Source: Ptychodera flava
Lineage: Eukaryota > Hemichordata > Enteropneusta > Ptychoderidae
NCBI RefSeq assembly: GCF_041260155.1
Contig: NC_091929.1
Location: forward strand, 30,431,462 to 30,495,461
Reading direction: 5' to 3'
DNA: 64,000 bases
Position numbers and translations under genes: made by a program. Below the pieces are notes generated by a model, which worked only from the letters and a program-made list of their open reading frames with translations, made no database searches and was not told the origin of the DNA. Shown piece after piece: positions 22,401-33,486 of this stretch (its first letter is position 1; every line of letters starts with the position of its first letter).

Positions 22401-24854
22401 CTAAATGTAATTCTAATGTTTATGATTTCGCGAGAATGTTGGCAATTTGCTCGTGATAGTTTGATGTTTAACAGTTTCACTTTTATATGAACGCTATACG
22501 CTAAAGTCTGTATGTAGTATGCAGTGTTTTCATTAGGAAGTGGCAGCCGGCAAAATTAGACGGTAATGACATTTCCGTCCTTGTAATTTAGGAGAAAAAT
22601 TATTACATAGCACAGACATCGATAACGACTTCGTAAAACCCCCAAAGCACTTTTTGATGTAAGGTACAGAGTCGTCCAAGTTAAGCAAATATCTATTTTA
22701 AAACTTCTTTCTTTTTAATTTCCTGGAAACGACGAAGTTTCTGGTGACCTGAACAATCACCTTTTATCGAGAGCGACAATCAACAGTACAAGCTATTATT
22801 TCACTGTGTTGATCTTTTCAATGGGTTTGTGAAGGTTGGCTGCACCTTGGGGACAGATATTTTGGACTCTCAAATTTTACAATTCTTTTCTGATCTAACA
22901 TTTGTGGCAGCTCATTTTAAAGCTCCTGGGGTAAGAAACATTTTCACGATCGCAGTTTTTCTAAAATCAGATTTTTCCCTCGTACAGTTAATATACGAAC
23001 GGTGGCAATTTTGAATTTAAAATATCTGTAAATGTTAGGCAATTTGTTTCTCTTGTACCAAACATTTCACGGTGACCCCTGGTTTTCATTCGTGATTTAG
23101 TGAGGGAATGTTTGAAAGTTTCATTTAGGAAAGTTTTGGCAAAAGTTTAAGTCCACTTGCGAGGCGAACACTACCTTCATAGGCTCTGTCATTAAGTTCT
23201 GTTATAAGTCATCCTTTCTACCATTACCCTTTGCGTCCTGAACCCAATAGTCTCAGATAATTCGAACAAGTATCGTCAGCGTCAATGAAGCTCAGTCACT
23301 TAAGGACAATTGTTTTTATTATGTATTCTATTCCTTGAAAGGGTAACCGTTCAACTCCTGGCACCAGCATAAACAGCATTTTGTGCCCCGTAAATTGACA
23401 ATATCTACGTTAAAAATAACACGACAGTTTTGTACACAATTTCTGTAACCTCAGCGACTTACATAATGCAAAAGTGACAATCAACTGTCTATATCTGAAA
23501 CACCAAACTTCAAACTTATCGCGAGCGAAAATCTCTTTCATTTTGATTTCTTGGAATGATCACTACGCGGTGTGGCGCATTCAGCATTCGGTCTTTCTTA
23601 TTGTTCGTTCCTTGCCTTAACTATATATCGGCGGTTGTTCTTGTAAGCTAAACAGACTAATAACGAAAAAGGGTGCCTCATCTCATCAATTTGTCAGAGA
23701 TTTCGGATTAGGAGTTAACCAATATTTTTTGCTTTATGTAGAATGCATCTCGCGCGCAAATCTTCTGACTCCCAAACATTTACAATATCTTTTGATCTAC
23801 CACTTGTGGGGGCTCATTTTGAAGCTCATGGCGTAAAGAATGCTTTCACCAGCATATTTTTATGAAAAATCGAAACCTTTATTTTTTATCATTAATGATG
23901 GTCATTTTGAATTTCGAATGTCTTTAGATATTGGATAATTTGTTTCATTTTACCAAATTTTGAACGGTGATTCCTGATTTGTTGTTTTCCTTGCGGGAAG
24001 TATGAGCAAACGTTTGAGACTTTAAAGTTTTAGGCGCATATTACCTTAAGAAGAAAATGGAGAGGAGAGAATATTGGGTGATTCCAACGTAGTCTTCAAA
24101 AACACTGAAAACTACAGTCATTTGTATTGAAGACCGGTCATGACATGCGACCTGCGAATTGCTAAACTGCGATCTGCAACTTTCAAAACTGAGCGACATG
24201 CGATCTACGTCTGTTAGATTATAACTACATGCAACGACATACGACCTGCGAGTGATAAAATGGAAACCTATCTTTAATAGGCCACCTGCATGGGGCAGGT
24301 AAAGGTATTACAGCTCTGCGTGGCAGTGCTTTGTGTTACTGACTAAACCAGGCCTCCCAACCACACCCCTCCTGACTGTCATGGACAAAACCGCTGGTTG
24401 CACCTCCGATTGGGAGCACGCGCTTTCTCCGCCGAAAACAGCCGATTTTTAATCCAAAATTGTCATCGATCTCCGTTTTCGAGCACGCTCAACTTGCCCC
24501 AAAGCACAAAGTGCTATTAAACTTACGCAAAGCCCACTTTCCTCTCTCTATGCTAGGGGACTACTATAATTACGAGTATATTACGTTCCTGCCACGGCTT
24601 TCCCATCGTTGTGTGAAGGAACACTATGAGTAGACGCTTTAGAGGTCAGTGGAGTATGGATTCAACAGAACCACATTCACAATTTCTCAATGACAAAATC
24701 AACCTTTTTGAACCCTTCCATTTTTTTCTGCGTCGTACCTCCATATAACAGCTTCCTATACATTCGAACGCCACTGTGCTTGCAAGTTGAATGCTCAGTT
24801 TTTCGGACTGAGATAATCAATTCACATTGCAACACGATGTAAGTTAGTGTACTG
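19471..24854. other. Unit spacer between copies 2 and 3, no gene seen
   Basis: It follows the shared landmark order and carries the empty site of the L1-like insertion near 21758-21775. A segment at about 22855-23100 is repeated imperfectly at about 23760-24010, a local duplication private to this unit. At 24130-24260 there are reiterated GCGACCTGCGA-like words. I see no gene; the minus-strand open frames (for example 19948-20274) are not preserved between units. Confidence 0.55.
24130..24260. repeat. Degenerate CATGCGACCTGCGA-type short repeat
   Basis: Words such as CATGCGACCTGCGAATTG, CTGCGATCTGCAACT, CATGCGATCTACG and CATACGACCTGCGAGTG follow one another. It is absent from the other units at this position. 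Confidence 0.5.
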
Positions 24855-24889
24855 TGGCGTCACAGCGTAGCAGATTCTGGTATGCAAAT
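24855..24889 (+). promoter_or_regulatory. CRE-like and octamer pair upstream of copy 3
   Basis: TGGCGTCA (one change from the CRE palindrome) at 24855-24862 and a perfect ATGCAAAT at 24882-24889, in the same context as in the other units. A 2.1-kb SINE/array insertion now lies between it and exon 1. Confidence 0.38.
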
Positions 24890-25094
24890 AATTTGTTCTG
24901 AGCTTAGCTTCAAAGCAAAAATATTATCCGTCCCATAGGCCTAAACATGGAAATCGCAAAGTTTGACATGGAGGTCTATCAATGGCGATAGGAGTTCAGA
25001 GGAGTGCTGACAGAAGGGATTAGCATATTACTAACATTATTAGACACTTTCAAGCTTTCTTTGAAATTGTGTGCAATTCTAAGAATGTGTTACA

Positions 25095-27196
25095 CTTAAT
25101 AATAATAATAATAATGGGTTCCTATATAGCGCACATATCCACAAGTACATGTGATCAAGGCGCTTTACAATTATTATTACCCCTGGTCACTGGACCTAAT
25201 ATGATACCACTCAACTCCCTGAGGAGCAAACAACAGCTCACATGTGCAGCCAATAAGCGCAGCAGAGCTAAACGCACACATTACAACCACTGTCCTACCA
25301 GGTACCCATCACTCCTGGGTGGGGAGAAGCAATGAGGAACAAGTCATCGTTGATGACACAGTCCCCGCTTGTCCATTTTGTTATAATCTTTGGTGTCCAG
25401 GTAGCTGTGGTCTAGGTCGCTGTGGAATGACATTGATGCAACAGGTGCATCAGGCCTGTGACTTGCATAATAAAGTAATCTGAGGAACGTTCAATAAATG
25501 ACTCATCTCTGCCAGTAATGACCACTGAAGGAACTTTTGATTACATCACACATAACGATGCCCTCACTGCCTCTAGTGTCATGACGGCACATACTATACA
25601 CATGGTTTGGTGGAATTTTCGAAATGCTATAGGATAGGGTATGTTGTTTTAATCAGCCATCAGCCATTTCGAATCATATAATGAAACAAATTAATGTGCA
25701 CAAGAATGCAGCCATAGTATTTTATCTTCCTATCACGTTTGAACAAAATCAGTCCATCGAGGGACAGTGACCTATGTTTATGTTTCAAAGACATAAAAAA
25801 ATCACACCAAAATTGAAATCAAATGACTGTCTATTGACCATATGGATCATAGCACAAAATTAGTAGACATGCATATGTATGCCATAGTTCTTTATCTTTG
25901 TACCAAGTCTCAACAACATTGGTTAAGGAATATTTGCATATGATTAAGCCTCAAAAACATGAACAAATCCAAAAATGACCATTGGGCAGCGATATTGGAA
26001 AAAAATGACAATCTGGCAGCCATATTGGAACATGCCATAGTGCTTGATCTTTGTGCCAACTTTGGACAAAATGGGTGTAATGACCTTTGAATTACGATTC
26101 AAAGACATGCAAAATTCCAACAAAATGGCAGTTCTGCAGCCATATTGGATCCTATCACAAGGTTAATTGATACATGCATATGCATGCCATAGTACATGCT
26201 TTGCCTTTGTGCCAAGTTTGAACAAAATCGGTTCAAGGATGTTTGAGTTACGGTTCAAAGACATGAAAAAATCGCAAAAAATGGCCGCCTGTCAGCCATA
26301 TCGGATCATTTCACAAAATAAATTGGTGTTCATATGAAGGGCATACTGTTTTGCTTTTGTGCCAAATTTGAACAGAATCGGTTCAAGGATGTCTGAGTTA
26401 TGGTCCAAAGACGTGAAAAATCGCAACAAAATGGCCGCCTCACGCCCATATTGGATCTTATCGCAATATAATTTGATTTGCATATGTAGGCCATAGTGTT
26501 ATGCCTTTGTGCCAAGTTTGAACAGAATGGGTTCGAGGATGTTTGAGTTATGGTTCAAAGACACGAAAAATCGCAAACAAAATGGCCGCCTCGCGGCCAT
26601 ATTGGATCGTATCACAAACTAATTTGACATGCACATGTAGGCCATAGTGTTATGCCTTTGTGCCAAGTTTGAACAGAATCTGTAGAAGGATGTCTGAGTT
26701 ATGGTCCAAAGACATGAAAAATCGCAACAAAATGGCCGCCTTGCGCCCATATTGGATCATATTGCAAAATTATTTGACATGGATATGAAAGCCATAGTGT
26801 TATGCCTTTGTGCCAAGTTTGAACAGAATCTGCTCAAGGATGTCTGAGTTATGGTCCAAAGACATGAAAAATCGCAATAAAATGGCCGCCTCGCAGCCAA
26901 ATTGGATCGTATCACAAAATAAATCGACGTGCATCTGTAGGTCATAGTGCTATGCCTTTGTGCTAAGTTTGAACGAAATTGGTTCAGCAGTGTCTGAGAA
27001 ACTGTTGATGACGGACGGACGGACGGACGGACGGACGGATAGACGCACAGACGGGACCCAATCTATAAGTCCCCGCCGGACTTCGTCCGCGGGGACTAAT
27101 AAAGTGCCTTGCTCAAGGACACAGCACCATGCCCATGCCGGGGCTCGAACTCGCCATCCTGTGATCGTGCGTCCACTGCTCTAGCCACTGGCTTAA
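25095..27196 (-). mobile_element. tRNA-derived SINE, split by an array element
   Basis: Read on the minus strand, 27196-27120 resembles a tRNA-derived head, with a GTGGCTAGAGCAGTGG A-box-like region and a GAGTTCGAGCCCC B-box. It continues through GTGTCCTTGAGCAAGGCACTT, then resumes after the insertion and ends with TTGTAAAGCGCCTTGATCACATG, GCGCTATATAGGAACC and an (ATT)n tail at 25098-25115. That architecture is usual for a SINE. The body is interrupted at 25477-27096 by another element flanked by a 9-bp repeat. Confidence 0.7.
25477..27096 (+). mobile_element. Pearl/Helitron-like non-autonomous element with 150-bp monomers
   Basis: The core is a tandem array whose GTGCCAAGTTTGAACA anchor recurs at 26209, 26359, 26509, 26660, 26810 and 26960, a 150-bp period, with older diverged monomers back to about 25700. 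It is followed by (ACGG)n at 27008-27040 and a strong hairpin GTCCCCGC...GCGGGGAC at about 27069-27096. TAATAAAGT flanks it on both sides (25468-25476 and 27097-27105). Alternatively, reading TC at 25479 and CTAA at 27096-27099 as termini between A and T would fit Helitron insertion without duplication. Monomer core, ACGG microsatellite and hairpin match the pearl/DINE style of element. Confidence 0.65.
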
Positions 27197-27469
27197 TCTC
27201 TGGTCGTTTAATTAAACCTCATGAACTTAATACATTTTCAAACTTGTCTTCTGAAAGAATTGTATTCCCTTCATTCTCTATGTTATCCCTGTTTATTTGT
27301 CTCACTTTGGCATTGAAATGCGGACGTTGATGGCTATTGCAGTGCATACCTTCAAGTGTTAATTCTCAACATAAACACAGCGGAGCTATATCGGCCGCTA
27401 GGTCGCTTGTTTGAACTTACCTGAAATTCTGTGTGAAATTTCTTGTTTTTTACCAAAAATATTGGCAGC

Positions 27470-27998
27470 GTGAAACAGGGGGTGCAATATGCAGTGTCAA
27501 GTATGACACAGAATGTGCAATGTGACACAGTGCAATGTGTATTGTGTAGCGTGTCACGGATGTAATGAACGGGACACAAGGTGAAATGTGTCGTGTGACA
27601 AAGAAGAAACTATGTGAAACGGAAGTTGCGATGTGCAGTGTGACACAGAAGGTGCAATGTGACACACGAGATGCAGTGTGGCACTGAGTGTGCAACGCAA
27701 AGTGCAATGTGTAGTGTGATGCAGACGGTGCAAGGTGACACAAAATGCAATGTGTGGTATTAAACAGAAGATGCAATATGCAAGAAGTTGTAATATGTAG
27801 AGTGCAATGTGACACAGAAGGTGCAATGTGACACAAGGTGCAATGTGTAGGGTGTAGTGTGACACTAGATACAATGTGTCACAGGGTGCAATTTGTAATG
27901 TGACACGCAAGCTGCGACGTGACATAAGGTGCAATGTGTAGTGCGCAGTGTGACACAGAAACTGGTGCAATGTCACACAAGGTGCAATGTGTCTGCAT
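27470..27998. repeat. Minisatellite before copy 3 exon 1
   Basis: Same GTGACACA/GCAATGTG word family as at 14850-15250, about 530 bp, with a different order of variants. It ends about 120 bp before the exon 1 ATG. Confidence 0.88.
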
Positions 27999-28120
27999 GT
28001 TTTCTTAGTATCATTGGGATCTAACTAAAAGAAAATCAATGAATCTAGAATCATTTGCGTATAAAAAATAGTATCGTATCAGTGAGTACTCATGATATTT
28101 TTTTATTTCTTCAGGGTAAC

Positions 28121-28243
28121 ATGGATTCCCTTATCGGACAGTGTTGGCGTTGTGGACGTGCAGGGACCGTGAAGTGTCCGCAGTGTGATTTTGGTCTGTA
28201 CTGTTGTAGAAAATGTATGAAAGAAGACAAGTTTAGACATGAG
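28121..28243 (+). CDS. Copy 3: exon 1, MYND finger 1 (seven of eight ligands)
   Basis: Forty-one codons, ATG in context aacATGG, intact. It encodes MDSLIGQCWRCGRAG and the ligand set C8, C11, C19, C22, C28, C32, H40; Cys29 (GLYCCRKC) is an extra, probably non-ligand, cysteine. The donor is GAG|GTCAGT at 28244, phase 0. A TTTCTTCAG acceptor ends at 28114, 6 nt before the ATG. Joined to 33487-35268 it gives a continuous 634-aa protein. The pairing across a 5.2-kb intron rests on order, phase and the completion of the finger by I-E-C. Confidence 0.88.
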
Positions 28244-29135
28244 GTCAGTATCATAGTAGTCTAAAATTGAGAAAAATAGTTGACTTTATGCCAAGATGTT
28301 TCTTAAAGATAGGGGACTCGATCCCAGGGATCAAGTTTATTCTGGTCCGTAAGAGGGTTGTGGAGGTACATAGCCTTTTGCATTCCATTGAAATTGTAAT
28401 CCATTAAGTAAATTTCCAGGCAAGACAATCTGACGCCCGACACAGGCCTTTAAATTGTTAATCCTTCGCTGAACACCTGAAGGAGGCCATTGTTTGATGT
28501 GCGAAGGCTGAAGAAAAGCTTTATCTTAAGCTTCAATCCTTACCATGACGGTAAATTAGAAATACAATATGTATGTCCTGTTTGTAAGATTACACAAACA
28601 TTAATTTAATGTATTTGAAATCTCTGCCCAGCATAAGCAAAAGTAGATTGGTCCTTAATGAATGATTGGTACTGAGATTGAGCAGAACACCTTCATGGCG
28701 AGTAGGAACGACCATAACAACTTTAGAGTTGATGGTTTGAATTGAGGCTGCTGCACAAAAAGAATGATAAAAGGCAGTTGCATTGCTTTTGAAATTATAT
28801 ACATGACAGAAAGTTCAAAAAGTGAGGAATTCTGGCAAAAAATGAGCTCTACAAACTCCACAAATGTGTCACACATTTTAAAACCAACCACTGCATACAT
28901 CCTAAGTTTCGACCACCTCTCACACCATCTAATGTTCTATCCTTAGCCTTTCTTTGTGAAGTGGCGTAGTATAGCTATCACTACTCTATTGATTGATTGA
29001 AAGTCAAAACGATGCGTTGTGAAACTCGTGGGAAATGAGAGCATTTGTGAAAGATTTAGTCTGTCTTGAAAGATTGAAAAGACAGAGTGGTTAACGCGAT
29101 ATGCTGTGGTATCAACTTTTGGGTGTGTCATTGAC
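28244..29135 (+). other. Copy 3 intron, part shared with other copies
   Basis: This matches the introns of copies 2, 4 and 5. GAAAGATTTAGTCTG at 29050-29064 is the exact empty form of the site that holds the inverted-repeat element in copy 4. No gene seen. Confidence 0.7.
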
Positions 29136-30648
29136 TTGGTTCAAGTCACTGTCATTTGTGAACTTTTTAGTTGTGCGAACACAATGATTTGTTTTCTCAC
29201 GAAACGCATGAGAGGGTCGAAAGTGATATGTGAGTGAACGTGGTACAGGCACAGACAAATAGAGAGACAGACTAGCAACGGGTATGTTCATGGTGTGAGG
29301 CGGTTACGTAAGCCCTCGATGTACGCCTCGTCTCAGGTAGCTCTCGCGTCTCATTTCCGAAGAGTGCCGAACATGCACCCTTCGGTAGTTTCCGGATTTC
29401 CGGATTTTCGTGTGTTTGAACCAAATTTGAAAGTCTTTTATCGATACTGTCTGGTTTTACTCAATGGTAAACGGTCAGTCATATCGTCTTTTTCAAGTTA
29501 TACATGGAATGACGTGTTAATGAAACTGCTGGCGTGTTATGTTTTGATTGGCGTGAAGCAGTGTTTCTGCCTTGAGAGCTCACAAAGTAAGTATGGTTGC
29601 TACGCGACTGGCAGCACGATGCCATCTCGTCGTACGTTTCGCATGATCTCGAGCTAATATTATATAGGGCTCAGCCCTTGGTGTCGCGCCAGGGGTTAAG
29701 ATTGGCAATGTTATTTGTATTGATTCATGATAAAATATAATTAATTGTTACTTCATATGACAACTATGCCCAGTTTCCCTCTGATGAAAGCAGTTCACGT
29801 ACGTACACGACGTCAAACCCTGCAGCAGTGCAGGAATAGATTTTCTGTAATGTGTAATAATGTTGGACAAAAATTGGCAATTTTTACCATGATAACAGCC
29901 TATTGTGTTAAACAAGGGACGTATTATGCCATCGTTACCATTGCGATGGTAGCCGCACTGCCCACCTTCCACTTGCAAGCTGAAAACTAGAGCGTTCCGT
30001 CTAAAAACTGGCAATTTTTGAATCTAGTTATTGATACAGGGGGCGCTTTTCTAAAATTCAATCCCAGCATTCTATGCGTATGCCCCCCCCCCGTTCATAT
30101 GCACGACAGTTTTCTCCCATTTTCTACTTTTTACGTGTGATATTAACGATATTTTGTAACAGCGACAAGGTGGATAATAACACTAACTGGCTAAAAAAAG
30201 ATATATTTTATAAATGGCATGTTATAAAATAATAATTTGCACGTTTTGTATTTGTTTATTTACGAGTACTCAAAAAAACATGGCGGCGCCCATGAAGGTA
30301 GGGTACTTCCGGTTAGTCGCATAGTATATTATGAATAGGCGCATGCGTAGTCAGTAAGCCGCTGGCGCGACTATTATCAACCACAAACAAAGTCTTCAAA
30401 AAGTCTAACACCTTTGAAGCTCATTTTTAATATGAAAAGGCCATAGTCTACCGAGACGACCATGAAATAAAAGACATGTTGCTTTGCTAGTCTGTCATCT
30501 ATTTGTCTGTGACAGAGGGGAGTTTCTCAAAGGGACTGGTCAGTTCTTCCGCCGGGGGGGGGGGTAAGGAGGATAATGTTTTGCAGACATCCATTGCAAC
30601 TTTCGAATAGAGGGTGACCCCGAGAAAGAGCAAAAACTAAAGGTAAAA

Positions 30649-30649
<1 letters not shown>
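29136..30649. other. Intron insertion of copy 3, first part, no gene established
   Basis: Sequence absent from the introns of copies 2, 4 and 5. It is less A+T-rich than its surroundings around 29290-29420 and 30280-30370. An open frame of 120 codons at 29295-29657 shows no recognisable domain and is not supported by any second copy here, so I do not call it a gene. A run of C at 30086-30092 and of G at 30555-30565 are present. Confidence 0.5.
30276..30348 (+). promoter_or_regulatory. Cluster of YY1/TISU-, ETS- and NRF1-like motifs
   Basis: AAACATGGCGGC at 30276-30287 matches YY1 and nearly matches the TISU initiator. ACTTCCGG at 30305-30312 fits an ETS site, and GCGCATGCGT at 30339-30348 fits NRF1. 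The ATG opens six codons (M-A-A-P-M-K) ending at AAG|GTAGGG, which resembles a splice donor. These are typical housekeeping promoter motifs clustered in 73 bp. It may be an old promoter or first exon carried in the inserted sequence, or chance. Confidence 0.3.

Positions 30650-30706
<57 letters not shown>
30650..30706. repeat. (TA)n microsatellite
   Basis: Counterpart of the tract at 31-121, shorter and with one TT interruption. Confidence 0.95.
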
Positions 30707-30707
<1 letters not shown>

Positions 30708-32045
30708 CAAAAGGTGAAATGTAAATTATGCATATAGTTATATAGAAGTATTTTCAACATTCAGTCATACTGTTTTTGTCAAATTGTTGACATGTCAGTT
30801 GTAGTATAGGAATTTGGATAAGCTGCGAATGTATTTCATACTTTCTATGCATAAGATGTCCAGAACTGTTGTATGCTAATGGTGCCAATCAGCAATATCA
30901 AAGAGAGAACAACAGTACATCAAAAATTTCAGTGGGTTAATAGACTATTGCCAGCCGTCATGTCAAGTGTCTATAAACCCATGCTCCGCTAACTGAAAGT
31001 CTGGTTTTTCTCATTTGTGGGTAAAGCTTAGCATATTTAAGGGACAGGTGGCTGTATCTTTTGACAATTTTTCATGATTTTTTTTTCTGTATATTAAGAA
31101 CATAAATGCCCAGACTCCAGTTTGTCAACAAAGCATATATATGTATAAAATAGACATTTATGTCTAATATTGCCAATACCTAAATTTTGGTCTGGTCTGA
31201 AAACTCAGTTTTGCCTATTTATATGCAGGCTATTTCAACAAGTGTAACACTGGGCATTGCAAGGTACCTTTAACCCTTTCACCATCATTTCACCAAATTG
31301 GAGTAAACAGATTCAGAGAGTACCGGATGACACTGTAGTTGATATTAAAGAACAAAAGTAAAAAAGAAGCTAAATTGTATTTGTCATAAATTATAGCTAC
31401 AATTCCGTAAAGAAACACTAAATTTAACTTTGTGTTATGATTAAAAGTTTAGGCATAAAACTTTATAGTCAGTGACAATGAAAAATGTCAGTTCTCTGAA
31501 ACCATACTTAAATAGTAGTCCTTGTACCAGTTTCCAAGGTATTGGATATGAATTTGGTTTTCTCTGTTACCTTTTAATGACAGGTTCAGAAATTTTATAA
31601 AGGAAACTATCCCTACCAGCCATTACTCTGTTAGTATTGCAAAGTGCAAACATGCATATACCAAAACAATGGACAGGAGCAAAGAAAAATGTTTTTTTTT
31701 TTGTTTGGTTCCAATTTTATCTTCTGATATGCTCTGGAGAGTTATTTTCATAGATTGCAGCCAAATCTGATATGCAGAGTGTCTGAGAGAACCTTTCCTT
31801 TTATGCCTGAAACCATAAAAGCACAGCTAATGATGACAAAAACTGTCGTTTGTTAACTGAACTATCATGTTACTCATAAACAACACATTTTATTTTAGAA
31901 AACCTGTCACAGGAAGAAATGAAAATAAAAATATCTTGTCATTTTTTCCTTCTAAAATATGTCACTGTATCAGTGTATTTTGAAATATGACTGCATGTTG
32001 CTTTTCATACTTTTCATACTGAGTGCTCATAGAAAAAACAGTAGG

Positions 32046-32945
32046 CAATACAATACAATACAATACTTTATTAATCTCCTTGGAGAATTTACAATGTCTG
32101 CTTTAAAACAATCAGGCAATAGACATAAAACAGTTAAGTGCGTACACACGCAAACATAAAAACGGGACGAAAATAAAGTTGCTTAAAGATCTGTTCCGCT
32201 TGATTTAAAATTGTCCTTTTGGTATAAAGAATACTCAAAACGCATTGTGTATGGAAAGGGCATTCTTAATCTACCACTTCTTTCAATACGATGACTATCA
32301 AAGTCCTTGTACAAAGGATGTGTCGCATCACTGAGGATGGCAGTTTGTCTGTCTGTATAAGTTTCATCAAAGGAGCATAATTTCCGCCCAACCCCTTTAC
32401 TAACTTTTTAAATCACCTTTTCCAATCTAGTTTTCTCCTGGACAGAGATGTTACCATCCTAACAAACAGCTCCAAACACTAAAACACTTTGTACAGTAGA
32501 CGAATAAAAAGTGTACAAAATATTAGGATTTACTTAAAAGACTGTAACTTATACAAGCAATACAGACGTGGCTGAGCTTTTTTAATGACATGGGAAGTAT
32601 GTTCCTTCCAATTTAACTTATTGTCCAAATTTTGACCAAGATATTTATAAGTATAAGTACACACTCTGTCGACTGTTTTCCCCTCAATGCACACTGGTTG
32701 TGGCTCATCGTGCCTACGACTAAAATCAATTACAATCTCTTTAGTTTTATTAACATTTAGTTGTAGAAAATTTTGATAACTCCATTTCACAAAATTATCA
32801 AATTTACACCTGTAATAACTATCATCATTATCGGATATACAGCCAACTAAGCTTGTGTCATTAGGGAATTCGAAAAATGGGCACGAGTCATGACAATGTC
32901 TCGCGTCTTCTGTATAAAGAGATTTGATGCTGGTATGATGCTTTG
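32046..32945 (-). mobile_element. Non-LTR retrotransposon fragment with short TATTG tail
   Basis: Same insertion as 1579-2740. The minus-strand product has WSYQNFLQLNVNKTKE, VIDFSRR and KYLGQNLDNKLNW, but the catalytic FADD has become FPND and other stops are present. The simple-repeat tail at 32046-32067 has about four units. The 5' end is truncated near 32945, next to the CGCCCGAAGGG repeat. Confidence 0.82.
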
Positions 32946-32949
32946 CATA

Positions 32950-33185
32950 ACGTACGTTGAATTTGAAAACATCAAGATATAACTGATATATATCCCTGAT
33001 ATAGTAAAGTTACGTACCCGAAGGGCGCTCTGAAAACTACAACTGAATGATACAATTTGTGGCAGGTACGATGCATTTTAAGCGAGAACGAGCTGGTGTC
33101 TTAATTCAAAAACACACTGGACCCCATCCGCATTTCAAAAAGATGGTGACCTCATCACCAAAGTCGAAACAAGGGTGACCCCAAC
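32950..33185 (-). repeat. Interspersed repeat with CGCCCGAAGGG core
   Basis: Counterpart of 2741-2965, with the ACCCGAAGGGCGC core at about 33016-33029 and ACAACTGAATGATACAATT following. Confidence 0.6.
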
Positions 33186-33486
33186 GAATCCACTGCACCC
33201 ATACTGAATAAACTGACCAGTCCCTAATCCGGAAAGAAATTTACTCACTACTGCGCAGACTCAAAGGTAACGAGTTCGATCGCTAGGAAAACAACACCTG
33301 GGCAGCCAAATTGCAAAAAGCAGTTTGTATGAAATAAAAGAGACATAAAAGTATCTTTTGCAAATGATTTTATTTTTTCAAAATGCAGCGACTTGAACCA
33401 AGGCTAGGTAAATCAGGGATCGCTGAGAATGTTTTTGAATTTTAAGTGGGCTACTGATTTCATACACTTTGTCTTGTCTATTTCAG

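Noticed and set aside
25069..25483. Two overlapping plus-strand open frames
   Set aside because: They lie within the antisense body of a SINE and show no known domain.
26209..26975. Possible CRISPR-like array with regular 150-bp spacing
   Set aside because: The whole 150-bp unit is repeated with no unique spacers; it is a tandem satellite in a eukaryotic mobile element.
27450..27976. Minus-strand frames rich in His, Cys and Thr (also at 14.8, 42.6 and 57.9 kb)
   Set aside because: Translations of the GTGACACA minisatellite in two or three overlapping frames. The resemblance to metal-binding repeats is composition only.
29295..29657. 120-codon open frame in the intron insertion of copy 3
   Set aside because: No recognised motif and no second copy to test conservation; the length is plausible by chance.
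33469..33486. Six residues M-S-C-L-F-Q as the start of the large exon
   Set aside because: The start is a TTG, and the codons form the pyrimidine tract and AG of a splice acceptor. An upstream exon supplies the real start.
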